Shown here piece after piece: positions 54,891-64,000 of a stretch of DNA of 64,000 nucleotides (positions are counted from its first letter, which is position 1; each line of letters starts with the position of its first letter). Origin of the DNA: Riptortus pedestris (taxonomy: Eukaryota > Arthropoda > Insecta > Hemiptera > Alydidae); assembly GCA_019009955.1 (NCBI GenBank), contig CM032228.1, positions 174,726,001-174,790,000 of the forward strand, in the 5' to 3' direction. The translations under genes and the position numbers were made by a program. The notes beneath the pieces were generated by a model. The model ran no database searches, was not told where the DNA came from, and was given only the letters and a program-made list of their open reading frames with translations.

Positions 54891-55590
54891 AAAATGATAA
54901 ATCCTGGATTTTTGCATATTTATGTCATTAATTGTACTGCACCTGATGTTCTGTTTTAAAACTATATTCAAAATTATTTTATATTATTCACCTGTTCTTT
55001 GAAATAATTGGAAGAAATATTTCAATATTTTTATTTAATCAGTTTTTTATTCATGTCTCCTGTAAAAGAAAAAGATATGATAGAAACAGGAAGTCAATGT
55101 AGAAATTTGCATTTGTGTTGAGGTAACAAGACTATGCATGACATTACTGTCCCATATGAAGGCACCAGCCTGCAAGTACTAACAAGAATTTCTTAAGCCA
55201 AAATGTTTTCTCTAACTCTTAGCTATCTGTAAACTATTTCACAATTTTTAATTAACTGTGTTGGGGGTTGTGGCTTTTAATAAACCTGATAAAACAAGAC
55301 TCATGGGTTCAATCGCCTCGCGGGGAGCAGGAATTTATTTCATGACGAATTATCTAATAAAATCGGCCAATTTGATCGACTAATGAACATATATTATTTA
55401 AGGCAGTAATTGAGCCGTTCATTTGACCGAAAGGCGTATGTGCTGTCCTAATTGAAAAAATTTTTTCTATGCTTACACATATGTTCTTTTTTTAAAAAAA
55501 GAAAGGTAATCCATAATTTTATAGCTGTCGAAAATCAGATTTGCTCCTATACAGTCTATCAACATTACCTTACTATCTTTTATTACTTTC
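54891..55590. repeat. Unassigned, with SINE-like fragment at 55267-55375
   Basis: CATGGGTTCAATCGCCTCGC resembles a B box, and GGAATTTATTTCATGACGAA with TAATAAAATCGGCC resembles the following SINE body. The rest of the interval shows nothing. Confidence 0.4.
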
Positions 55591-55624
55591 TAGAATCAAA
55601 TATATATATATATATATATATATA
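55591..55624. repeat. (AT)n microsatellite
   Basis: Short AT run of about 34 bp. Confidence 0.9.
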
Positions 55625-55744
55625 CAGAAACGTTTGCTAAATTTCTGAAGGTTAAGGCGACTTGGCATTGCATCCAGTGTGGTTTGTGGAAAGTTAAGGT
55701 TGTGTTTGTTTATGTGTCAGCGTCTACATAATTGGTGTAGAAAA

Positions 55745-55978
55745 CTATTTCGTTGGATAATGTGCCCCAGTAACTCTTAAAGTGCGACTAAAAGACATTA
55801 TGGGCTTTTTGCAGCCTTTAGAGAGGCCTGGAAATGGCTGGAGCGAAGTCACATCTCTAAAAGCATTGCCTTGAATAAGTGTCATCATTGCCCTGACATT
55901 TCGTAGCTCTTCGAGATTTGGGAACGAGGCAATAACGCATGGAGACTGCCTTTTCAAGTTCAGCTTGACCGTTACACT
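55745..55978 (-). other. GC-richer open frame, unidentified
   Basis: An uninterrupted minus-strand frame of about 77 codons includes SPCVIASFPNLEELRNVRAM and ends VTGAHYPTK, then stop. It is GC-richer than its flanks. A TAG at its upstream edge could be a stop or an acceptor. No family is recognised, and it does not fit the missing N-terminus of an aquaporin. It may be a TE fragment. Confidence 0.25.
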
Positions 55979-56174
55979 AACCTACCCATGGATTTGATTA
56001 GAACATGAAATAGTTTGAAATTGGGGTGAAACAAAGGTTATTCGTACTATTCAATAAAAACAATCAGCAAGTAAATTGTTCTGAAGCCTAATATATAGAT
56101 GTGCCATTTATTCATAATAACATGTTCTTTTTATATTGAAATTACAAGGTGTAATTATCTTGCAAAAGAATAAA

Positions 56175-56560
56175 TGTCCGTCACAAGGGGGCCGCATGAG
56201 CAAAGCAGATTTCGAATGAGTTGGAACGACACGCTAATCTCATCTCACCATCTAGTCAATATTTCTTCTGGAGAAAGAAGGTAACAGGAATTAAAATATA
56301 AACTGGCCATGAAATGTTTTGTTACTCAAACTTTGAGTCTCAAATTGAAACACGGATAAGGATAAGGGGGTTTACTTAAGTCTAAATACAAAATATATGG
56401 ACTCAATTACTATTGGGAAAAAAAACATTGTTAAAACAACAATCGTAGAAAGAAATTATATTTGGACCACGATTGATAATATTACATTTTTTGATGTGAC
56501 TCATAATACGGTCACATAACCCCTCTCTTCATCCAGTTGCAGAAATGAAAGAAAATTCAT
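56175..56560 (+). repeat. HelA-related element, divergent subfamily
   Basis: Starts GTCCGTCACAAGGGGGCCGC, then AAAGCAGATTTCGAATGAGT and CTAATCTCATCTCACCATCT. Downstream come GGGGGTTTACTTAAGTCTAA and GACTCATAATACGGTCACAT, which keep the order of HelA core blocks with much divergence. Confidence 0.65.
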
Positions 56561-56759
56561 GTAATTTAATGTAGAATCTTAAATGATGATGTCACACCGA
56601 TAATATTTGCACGTCTTACACAGTAAAAATTCAAAATAAGGTGAAATTTTATTCCAAGCTTAAATACCAAATATTGTTTCCATCGAATTAGTACCGTGTA
56701 AATAAGTTAGGTATGGCGTCATTATTTATCTACCTTTATTTGATCAACACTACTCTCGA

Positions 56760-56914
56760 CATTTAAATGTTTCATGTAAAACTAGGTTTATACTAGGTAA
56801 TAGCTGCCTTGGGGGAAGGGGTATTATGAGTCGGTTTGAAAAATTGTTTATACCCAATGTCATTAAAATTTTAATTTTCTACAAGATTTCTGTGACTCAA
56901 ATATTAACGGATTT

Positions 56915-56957
<43 letters not shown>

Positions 56958-57181
56958 TTTTCACCCTTTTGTAAACCCATACTTGTACTCATCCGATTTT
57001 CACTTTATTACCTCAGTCACTAAATATTTAAGTCCAACTCCATCTTAATTCCTGTTTACATAGGCTTCTTACGGCCTAGATTAAAATAGAGAACAAACGG
57101 TGGGATGAGATCATCAGCATACTATATTTCAGTGTGTGGGAAATCTGCTTAGTTTACGCAGGTCTGCGTGACGGACTTTTC
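56760..57181 (-). repeat. HelA-related element, divergent subfamily, with poly(T)
   Basis: The end at 57140-57181 reads GTGTGGGAAATCTGCTTAGT and TTACGCAGGTCTGCGTGACG. Inward are ATGAGATCATCAGCATACTA, TACTTGTACTCATCCGATTT and a T run of about 37 (56918-56955). The far end dissolves near 56760. Confidence 0.7.
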
Positions 57182-57567
57182 GAAAATCGCATACAACCTT
57201 AATAATTTATTTCTGTTTAGCAGTTGAGTCTTGATTTGAATGAAAGAATATGTCCATTTCTGGGTGAATCAGAAATGTTCATTGAATTAAAACCCACTCT
57301 TACAAGAATAATAAAACTTAGAATGGCAGATGGGTATGTGAAAGCATACTCTTAATTGACGGAAAATACATGCCGCATTAATTGGGCATGGGGGGGGGGG
57401 GACTCGTGGGTTACACTGATTCTGCTCTGGAGGAAATGATTGAAATATTAATTAAAAGTAACGGCAAAAGGATCAGTAAAGTTTATAAAGACGTGGGTTG
57501 TCTGATAAAAATACAACGCACCAAAGGTTGGTGTTATGACGTACATTAAAGGCTGAAAGGCAAAAAT

Positions 57568-57960
57568 CAGTCACGCAGACTGCTTGTAATAACCAGATTT
57601 TCCACGTGACGGAATGATACGTTGATGCATTCTATTCTCTGTTTCTCCCTTAACAAAAAGACAAATTTTAATTGATCAATACACTTAACAAAAATACATA
57701 TAAAATCGCTTGAGTAGGAATGCGTGTCAACTTAAGGCTGAAAATGTTATATTATTAATTTTGTTCCAAATTTAATTTTTTTCTACGATTATTGTATTAT
57801 ACATGTTTTTTTCAAATAGTAATTGAGAGCTTTAAAAATTTTGAATTTTGTTTGTTTGTTGTTTTGTACGCCCCCACTTCTACTCATCTGACTATCAATT
57901 TGAGTCTCAAAGATTAAGAAACAGAATAACAAAACATTTCATGTTCAGCTTACATTTCGA
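57568..57960 (+). repeat. HelA-related element, divergent subfamily
   Basis: CAGTCACGCAGACTGCTTGT, CCAGATTTTCCACGTGACGG, TTGAGTAGGAATGCGTGTCA and a later piece (CCCCCACTTCTACTCATCTG) in the opposite sense near 57870. It is probably two facing partial copies. Confidence 0.5.
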
Positions 57961-58046
57961 TTCTTGTTTACATAGTCTTCTTTCTGCAGGAGAAATATTG
58001 AACAGATGGTGGTTGGATGTTATCAGTGTGCTATTTCATCGTTATA

Positions 58047-58186
58047 GTTATTTTCATCACAATTACGGAAACTGAGTGTTTCGATACGAGGTCTATTTTT
58101 ACGAGCGAGGCGAAGCCGAGCTTGGAAAACAGACCGAGTACCGAAAAGACAGTTTCCACAGTTTCCGTACGAATAATGAAAATTAC
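58047..58186. repeat. 140-bp fold-back (MITE-like) element
   Basis: Outer arms GTTATTTTCATCACAATTAC and the complement of GAATAATGAAAATTAC match imperfectly. The inner arms TACGGAAACTG and CAGTTTCCGTA match exactly. The middle contains GAGCGAGGCGAAGCCGAGC. The whole segment can fold into a long imperfect hairpin. It lies next to the Crypton-like fragment and shares the GTTTCCGTAC motif with 58845-58869. Confidence 0.65.
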
Positions 58187-58917
58187 TTTTCATTACACTG
58201 TACAACAACCTCAAGAAATTACTGAAATTAATTAAGCCAAACAGGTTTATTTTTATGGTAGTTATGAAACATATGTCAGAACAACAAGGTTACAAATTAC
58301 ATCTTTATATTGATATTAATTGTGCAATTATTATTGCCGCTAATGTTAAACCCTAAAGGGGGTATGTACATACGGCTTGTTGATTACCAAATTATTGGTT
58401 GATGTCGATTCAACAGCATCGATTTCTTCATTAAGATAGTCATCTATTGTGAAGAACATCTCATATTACCATAAAGAAGAGGGGGGGGGGGGGCTGTAGG
58501 TTTTCGACGATTCCAATAAGTAGGCCAGTTTCACTTCTTCAGAAACAGTACCAACAGCTCTTCTTTCTCGCCAATCATTAAACCTCTTATATTCTGCCAA
58601 GTATCTCTCGTTGGATTTTTGAGGTATTAATTCTCCTATTGCTTGCTGCGCTTCATTCAAAATATCTTGTGGTATATGTTCACACTGGGACATCTTCTTT
58701 TAGGTTCGTCTCACACGTATTCACAGTACAACTATAACAATTATTTAGTCAATGTTTAGTAACACAGGTTACGAAGAGTTAAATGAAAAAATTAGGAATA
58801 TTACAAATACAAGTGTTTGATTCCCGCCAAATTTTACCGTCCTAGTACGGAAACTCTTAGTTTCCGTACGCAGATCATGCATAGAAAACACATGTTTTCT
58901 AGTCAGTGTAATGAAAA
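58187..58917 (-). mobile_element. Deleted Crypton-like element, borders uncertain
   Basis: TTTTCATTACACTG near 58187-58200 is inverted as CAGTGTAATGAAAA near 58904-58917. A perfect 11-bp hairpin, GTACGGAAACT-CTT-AGTTTCCGTAC, sits at 58845-58869. The enclosed minus-strand frame encodes a tyrosine-recombinase-type N-terminal domain. A second small frame on the same strand (from the ATG near 58460: MFFTIDDYLNEEIDAV, about 38 codons) looks like a detached C-terminal end. A large internal deletion would explain both. Confidence 0.4.
58466..58693 (-). pseudogene. Crypton/tyrosine-recombinase-like N-terminal fragment
   Basis: The frame starts MSQCEHIPQDILNEAQQAIG and continues ELIPQKSNERYLAEYKRFND and SEEVKLAYLLESSKTYSP. 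The pattern 'LxPxKSxxRYxxxYxxFxxW ... VxLAYxxExSKxYxPSxLW' is, from memory, that of the SAM-like core-binding domain in Crypton-derived and related tyrosine-recombinase proteins of insects. A C run (G12 on the plus strand, 58482-58493) inserts extra prolines just before SSLW, and a stop follows. The catalytic R-H-R-Y domain is absent. Confidence 0.5.
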
Positions 58918-59224
58918 AGATTCTTTCTTTGGTTGCTGTTTGCGTGAATAACTCATGCCGGAAATGTAAATATGAAGAAGATTAAAAATAGATAAATGGT
59001 TCCCCAATACATTTTACATAAGTCTATCCAATAATAAAGAAATCGGGTTATGTAGAGAGGACTCCACTAAATCCAAATAAAAATGTTTGAGACCCATCAG
59101 GACTATTGACAGGTATTACTTAGAATGTGTGCAAACAGAAACATCCATGGATTTCATGTGCTGTCGCATGGAAAAGACACCGTTTTTAAAGTACGTATTT
59201 GTAAGTGAATTGGAATTACAAAAA
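58918..59224. other. No recognisable feature
   Basis: AT-rich DNA between the Crypton-like fragment and the next HelA copy. Confidence 0.5.
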
Positions 59225-59800
59225 GTCCGTCACGCAGGAGCTAAGTTAACTAAACAGATTTCCCACTTGCGCCACGTATTTGCATTTATCTCAAAACATA
59301 AAAGTTCAATGAGAACAATATTTGGTATTTAAGCTCCAAATAAAGTGCTTCATAACATAGTAGAATATTGTTAATATGAGAAGAGTAGGAGTGGGGCTTT
59401 ACTGAAGACTGAAAACTAAAAACTGCAAATATCTCAGTTAATATTCAAGACAGTGAAAAAATGTATATAACAACATTTATAGAAAATTACATTTGCAATA
59501 AGATTGGTTCTATACAAATTTTCGATCCGACGGATAATAACGGATATATTAAGAATTTTCGAAATTCACCCCCTCTAAATCCCCCCCCCCCTCTACCTTA
59601 TCTGATTTCAGCTGTAACGAACTTGATTTTACTTTTAATATAAAACGATTATATATCAAGTTTGGTAACGATAAGACAAACATTGCGACCACTACAGCGG
59701 TAACAGACAAATATATAGATCAATATCAATTATATCTGTTTATATATACAGTTTTGAACGGACCTTATTTTCGTCATCTCCTGGGTAGGTAAATCTGACA
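59225..59800 (+). repeat. HelA element, long subfamily, 3' end clipped
   Basis: Starts GTCCGTCACGCAGGAGCTAA, then GATTTCCCACTTGCGCCACG, ATTTGCATTTATCTCAAAAC, AATATGAGAAGAGTAGGAGT, AACTGCAAATATCTCAGTTA, GATCCGACGGATAATAACGG, GCGACCACTACAGCGGTAAC, a degenerate TA stretch and TTATTTTCGTCATCTCCTGG. It then jumps to GTAAATCTGACAAAAG. The flanks show ACAAAA on both sides, possibly a short target duplication. Confidence 0.9.
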
Positions 59801-62785
59801 AAAGTAAGTCAGCCATACATAATGCAGCATTTATGTGTGTTTTGAATTCCAATATAGGATATCAAAATAATCTCACTAAAATACATTTTTTAGTACTGCT
59901 ACAAACTGTATTCAACTACAGTAAGGGAAAGTGTAAACTAAGAAGAAATCTCAGGTTTGTCATTTCCTAAGGAGAACCAATAGATTTCTGATGAAATGTA
60001 TTAAAGATTTACCCTGAGTCACTGGTTTCAATGAAATTGGTGATACTTTGAGGGGAAGAGTGTATTCTACTGCAACTGAGTGCTCTAAAGTTTATAGAAC
60101 TTATATTTAAAAGTGATCATTAATGTATATTCCTCCTTAGATATACAATATTGTGCGTTCATTTGTAGGATTTCCAAATAAAGGTCAGCTCAAATTTTTG
60201 AAATTCTTTTATTCACACGAGTGATTTTTGAATAACAGAGTATTAAAAGTGGGGGTGATTTTTATTTGAAAAAGAGTATTATAAGGATTAAGAGATAAGA
60301 GGTGAGATGCAATGTAGGCCATAAAGGGCAGAGGATAAGTCCCAACAAAAACTGTAGTACTACAAGTATCATATAAGAAGTTAATCAATGGGAAGTCAAC
60401 TTCATTAAATAAACACATATAATATTTAATATAAAGTAAACAAATAAATTTTGATAAATATTGCATGGATTAATCACCTATTAAATCTAGTAAATTATAT
60501 AAATTTGTGGACAGGAGGGTAATTAGTTTACAAAAGAAATAGATTCCAATTCCTCGAGACTGATTTGTGCTGCTACCTAGTGAGTTTTAAAACAAGTATC
60601 ACTGAACAGCATACTGCAGTATCATTTAATAGAAAAATATTTGTATGGTAGTTTAGCCAGCATTCCCTACTCTGACTCATAATTAATTCATTATTATTAA
60701 TTAAAGGTTCTCCTTTGCAAAACAGATAATTTGACTAGTTAATTGAAAACGCACTTGTAAATTATCTATTTAATAATTATTTCAGCCTTTTTCCCTTTTC
60801 AACATTAATGAGTTACATTTATTTACATATGATGTCAAATTTGTTTATGATTAAGCATTTTTCATTGAAAGGAGTATTTTTGTAATGTGTTGTCAAATTA
60901 TATTTAAATGACATAACATAAAATGAAGAAAATTTAAAACAAATAATTTAAAATGAAGTAAAACCATATTTGTGGTAGAAAAAAAAAGATAGGTAGAGAA
61001 TATTGTTTACAAAGCACAAAGAGGTGTTAAGTCACTGTCTGCCATTTTTGCTTGACAACAAATTTTGTTCCGAGGGCTTCATTAGTTTTTCAAAATGTTA
61101 ATTATAATTCCTGTTATATTATCTTAATATTTAACGAGTTGAAACTAAATAATGAAAAATTTTAACCATTTTATATTATGAATTTTTGTACTTTAGCTTA
61201 ATATAAAATCTAATTTACCAAAAGAAATATGTAATCATGCCTGTCAAAATATAAATCTTTATGTATTTGTACTAGCTTTATTTCGAACCTCAAAAACGTC
61301 ATACAACAAACAAAATGCCATCATTTGGTTGGCAAAAGTGGTGTTACAACTCCTTTTCTAATGGCCTACAGATTGTGTTTCGTCTAAAAATTCCTAAATT
61401 GAATAGAAGTTTGGCTTATAAATTGTGTCTTATCAGTCCTAAAAAAAAACAGGCTTCCTCGACTAACAATAATATACACTAACCGAATTACAACAATCAT
61501 TTTTTTAATGTGACTGAAGTGATTTCTGGGAATGAAATTGAAGAATAAGTGTCCAAATCTGATCGATAAGCTTCTTAATAAAATTCAGAGGAGGTAGTAA
61601 AATTTCGATAAATGTAAATGTTTTAAAAACGAGTTATTTTATAGTAGATTTCATTACTGTTTTGATACCTCAGTCCCTGAAGGAACTTATAATATGAGTG
61701 AATTAATAAATAGTGAATTAATTTCACCTAATAATGAAAGATAGATAACGGAGAAGGGGGGGGGGGTGAACTATGAAAAGAAGATAAATAATATAAAAAT
61801 GATATTAAGAAAAATGATACAGGCCAATCAACTGTAATTATGAACAAATGCAGTCTACAAAACCACTGAGTATAATATGTTTATTATATCCTCATACTGT
61901 AGTACCAATGAAGCTATAAATTAAAAAAATTTTTGTTTAATTTAGATACAGCTCTTTAGGACTTATGATACTTAGTTACAGGAAAAGTAGCTACTTCTTA
62001 GCATTTACATTTTAGCAGAGTCTCTGTACTGAATAATAAATATTATGGTTATAATTATAGTATAATATTACGATTTCGTATTTATTAATTTAGAAATGTA
62101 AATTAAGAAGTTAATAAATTGCGAAAAGTAATAAGTAAAGAGAGATTTATTTAAAAAATTGGTATAACTGTAAACTGGTTTAAATACTGTATTGTCACAA
62201 TATAGCATAAAAGACATTTAATTTAAAGGTGAAGTGAACTAGTTCTTGGTTTAAGCGCTAGGTAGCAGCACATTGTGTGGAATGGAGACTGAAACCCTCT
62301 ATTTTTTAAAATTTTAATATTATTCTGCTATTATTATTAAACCTGTAGTCAATGACCTGTAGTAAATTCAGATTTTTTTTTTTAGGATTACCTGTGAGAA
62401 GGGAAGCAACCTTCTCCAAATGTTTTTAAATATTAATGAAAAACAAACTTTGTATTAATACAAAATAAATGTTTTGTGTAACTGGTCTAAAAAAAAAAAC
62501 TTAAAATGATAATGAGCTTAAGAAAATTTAAGGAGTAAGTTGTTTTTTGCCCCCCGATCCATTTCATTCATGATGTAAAATAAATAATCTGTCTAACTAA
62601 TTCTTAGTTAAACAAAGGTGTTGTTTCTTTGTGAATGAATTTTGTTGAAGATCACACATTTTGAAATTCTAAATTTTTGAATTTTTCTTCTTTTAGGGAG
62701 TAATTGGATGCTACTGGATTACACTGCCATGTGTAATTAAGTTTAATGGTTAACTGGAGAATGAAGACTTGAAGAACAGCTTTAA

Positions 62786-62788
<3 letters not shown>
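59801..62788. other. No recognisable feature, AT-rich
   Basis: Long stretch without exons or repeats that I can recognise. A G run lies near 61757. I searched the minus strand here for the missing aquaporin exon (LAEFxGTxxLVxxGCGS-like) without success. Confidence 0.5.

Positions 62789-62849
<61 letters not shown>
62789..62849. repeat. (AT)n microsatellite
   Basis: About 60 bp of AT units directly before the 3' end of a minus-strand family D copy. Confidence 0.95.
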
Positions 62850-62854
<5 letters not shown>

Positions 62855-63860
62855 GTGACCTCTATCTGTACATTGATTTTTTTTTGCGAAATTTCACGAT
62901 AACTTATCGTTTCACATGTCATAGACACCATAACTGCATTTTGTTTCTTTCGTGTATGTTTGTTTGTTTGTTTGTTTATTTGTTTGTTTGTTTATTTGTT
63001 TGTTTGTTTATTTGTTTGTTTGTTTGTTACCTTTTCACGCATAAACGGCTGAACCGAATTTTATGAAACTTGGTATGTATATTACTACTAACCCAACTTA
63101 GACTTTAGGCTATATTAACATTCTCTGAGATGAACAGGAGTGGGGGTTATAAGGGAAGCCAGAAATTAAAAATAGCGATATTTCGTTTCCTATTGGTTTT
63201 TCGGCAAATATGAACATAACAAAAGTTGTTTATTTTGTTATTTAGAGTAACTTTTTTATATACACTTTTTCGTATACCGAATTATAAACGAGATATACGC
63301 TAAAACCTATAGCGGGAGTGAACAATTTTATTTGAGACAAAAGACCCAACCGAAATAAATAAAACTCGGTATGTGTATTAGCACTAACGCTTTCATTATA
63401 ACAAGAAATACCAGCATTTCTAGGGATGGGCTGGAGTGGGGGGTTGTAAGGGATGCCTGAATTCAAAAATAGCGGTATTTCGTTTTCAATTCGTTTTTCG
63501 GCAAAAATGAACATAACAACAGTTGTTTATTTTGTTATTTAAAGTAACTTTTGTGAAATTCATTTTTGCCTTTTAACAAAGTATAAACGAGATATACACT
63601 ATAAACTAAAGCGGGAGTCAACTATTTTATTGGGTGCTAACGATTGAACCAAACTTAACAAAACTCGGTATGTCATTAGCATTAATTCTTCCATGATTAT
63701 AAGCTATAATAAAATGTTTAGGTTAGAATGGGAGTGGGGGTTATAAGGGAGCCCTGAAGTAAGAATTCGGGATATTTCATTGTCTATTTGTTTTTCGACA
63801 AACATGCACATAACAAAAGTTGTTTACTTTGTTATTTAGATTAACTTTTTTTTTTTATAC
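62850..63860 (-). repeat. Family D repeat, minus copy, three monomers
   Basis: This is the inverted counterpart of 51911-52920. Beyond a (GTTT)n tract (62958-63029) come ACGCATAAACGGCTGAACCG, GAGTGGGGGTTATAAGGGAA, then TTTTTCGGCAAATATGAACA near 63196, with similar units near 63495 and 63790 (about 297 bp period). The ACTAGC start lies outside the recognised part or is lost. Confidence 0.8.
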
Positions 63861-64000
63861 ATTTCTCCAGGAACAATGTGTGGAGCAAGTAATTTGCGTA
63901 GAAATATTAATATGCTCAACAATTCATTCCTAATTGAACTATCAGGTACCTCAGCTGGAAAAATTAATTCAAATCTATGTTAATATCTATGCATAATGCA

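Noticed and set aside
55745..55978. Minus-strand GC-richer frame as the missing aquaporin N-terminal exon
   Set aside because: It has no transmembrane segment and no GCGS-like or LAEF-like motif, and it ends in a stop rather than a donor.
63867..63965. Possible plus-strand exon (CTCCAG|GAACAATG ... ATCAG|GTACCT)
   Set aside because: Signals are weak, it abuts a family D repeat, AT content is high and no product is recognised.

Overview
This window is eukaryotic nuclear DNA, very probably from an insect. It is strongly AT-rich, has no dense gene layout, and carries many long (AT)n, (CA)n and (ATCT)n tracts, tRNA-derived SINEs, LINE remnants and DNA-transposon relics. The one gene recognised with confidence is an aquaporin on the minus strand, split by introns of 1.3 to 9.3 kb. 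Its signature motifs and its acidic C-terminus ending in SSYDL fit the insect PRIP-type water channels. The insect order cannot be settled by eye.

Host genes. Four aquaporin coding exons lie at 53851-53994, 45808-46017, 36459-36539 and 35088-35189. All three introns are phase 0 with GT-AG borders. The exons encode 178 residues from loop B (first NPA) to the stop codon. The N-terminal exon or exons (TM1 and TM2) were not found and probably lie beyond the right edge. A second minus-strand gene is suggested at 4880-5150 by a GC-rich exon with a good acceptor, a good donor and a start codon, but with an apparent one-base frameshift; the rest of that gene would lie to the left. A third candidate is a 56-codon phase 0-0 exon on the plus strand at 30066-30233. 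Neither of these two is recognised.

Mobile DNA. The dominant repeat, called HelA here, is a family of roughly 590 bp elements (longer in one subfamily). One end starts GTCCGTCACGCAGGGG and the other ends in a palindrome followed by TGCTAAAA. At least eight near-complete or long copies and many fragments occur across the window. Subterminal inverted repeats (AAGCAGATTTCCC and its complement), a 3' stem-loop and a central dinucleotide microsatellite resemble DINE-1/Helentron-type non-autonomous elements. Other repeats are: a tRNA-derived SINE (about ten copies), a second SINE at 5435, an unclassified family B (four loci), family D built of about 300-bp monomers (three loci, two in opposite orientation 11 kb apart), a Merlin element with 58-bp TIRs and an 8-bp target duplication (23171-23908), a mariner 3' relic (50146-50470), a LINE 3' end with a zinc knuckle and (ATCT)n tail (41072-42247), a LINE reverse-transcriptase relic (30300-30620), and a Crypton/tyrosine-recombinase-like N-terminal fragment beside a fold-back element (58047-58917).

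Layout. 1-5.2 kb: sparse repeats and the unknown minus-strand exon. 5.4-14.5 kb: SINE, HelA copies and two striking perfect hairpins. 14.5-23 kb: mostly unassigned AT-rich DNA with some GC-richer coding-like patches and an A-rich minisatellite. 23-34 kb: Merlin, HelA, SINEs, family D and the possible plus-strand exon. 34.8-54 kb: the aquaporin gene with repeat-filled introns. 54-64 kb: the aquaporin upstream region or first intron, with HelA copies, the Crypton-like fragment and family D. No CRISPR array, operon, rRNA or functional tRNA gene was seen.
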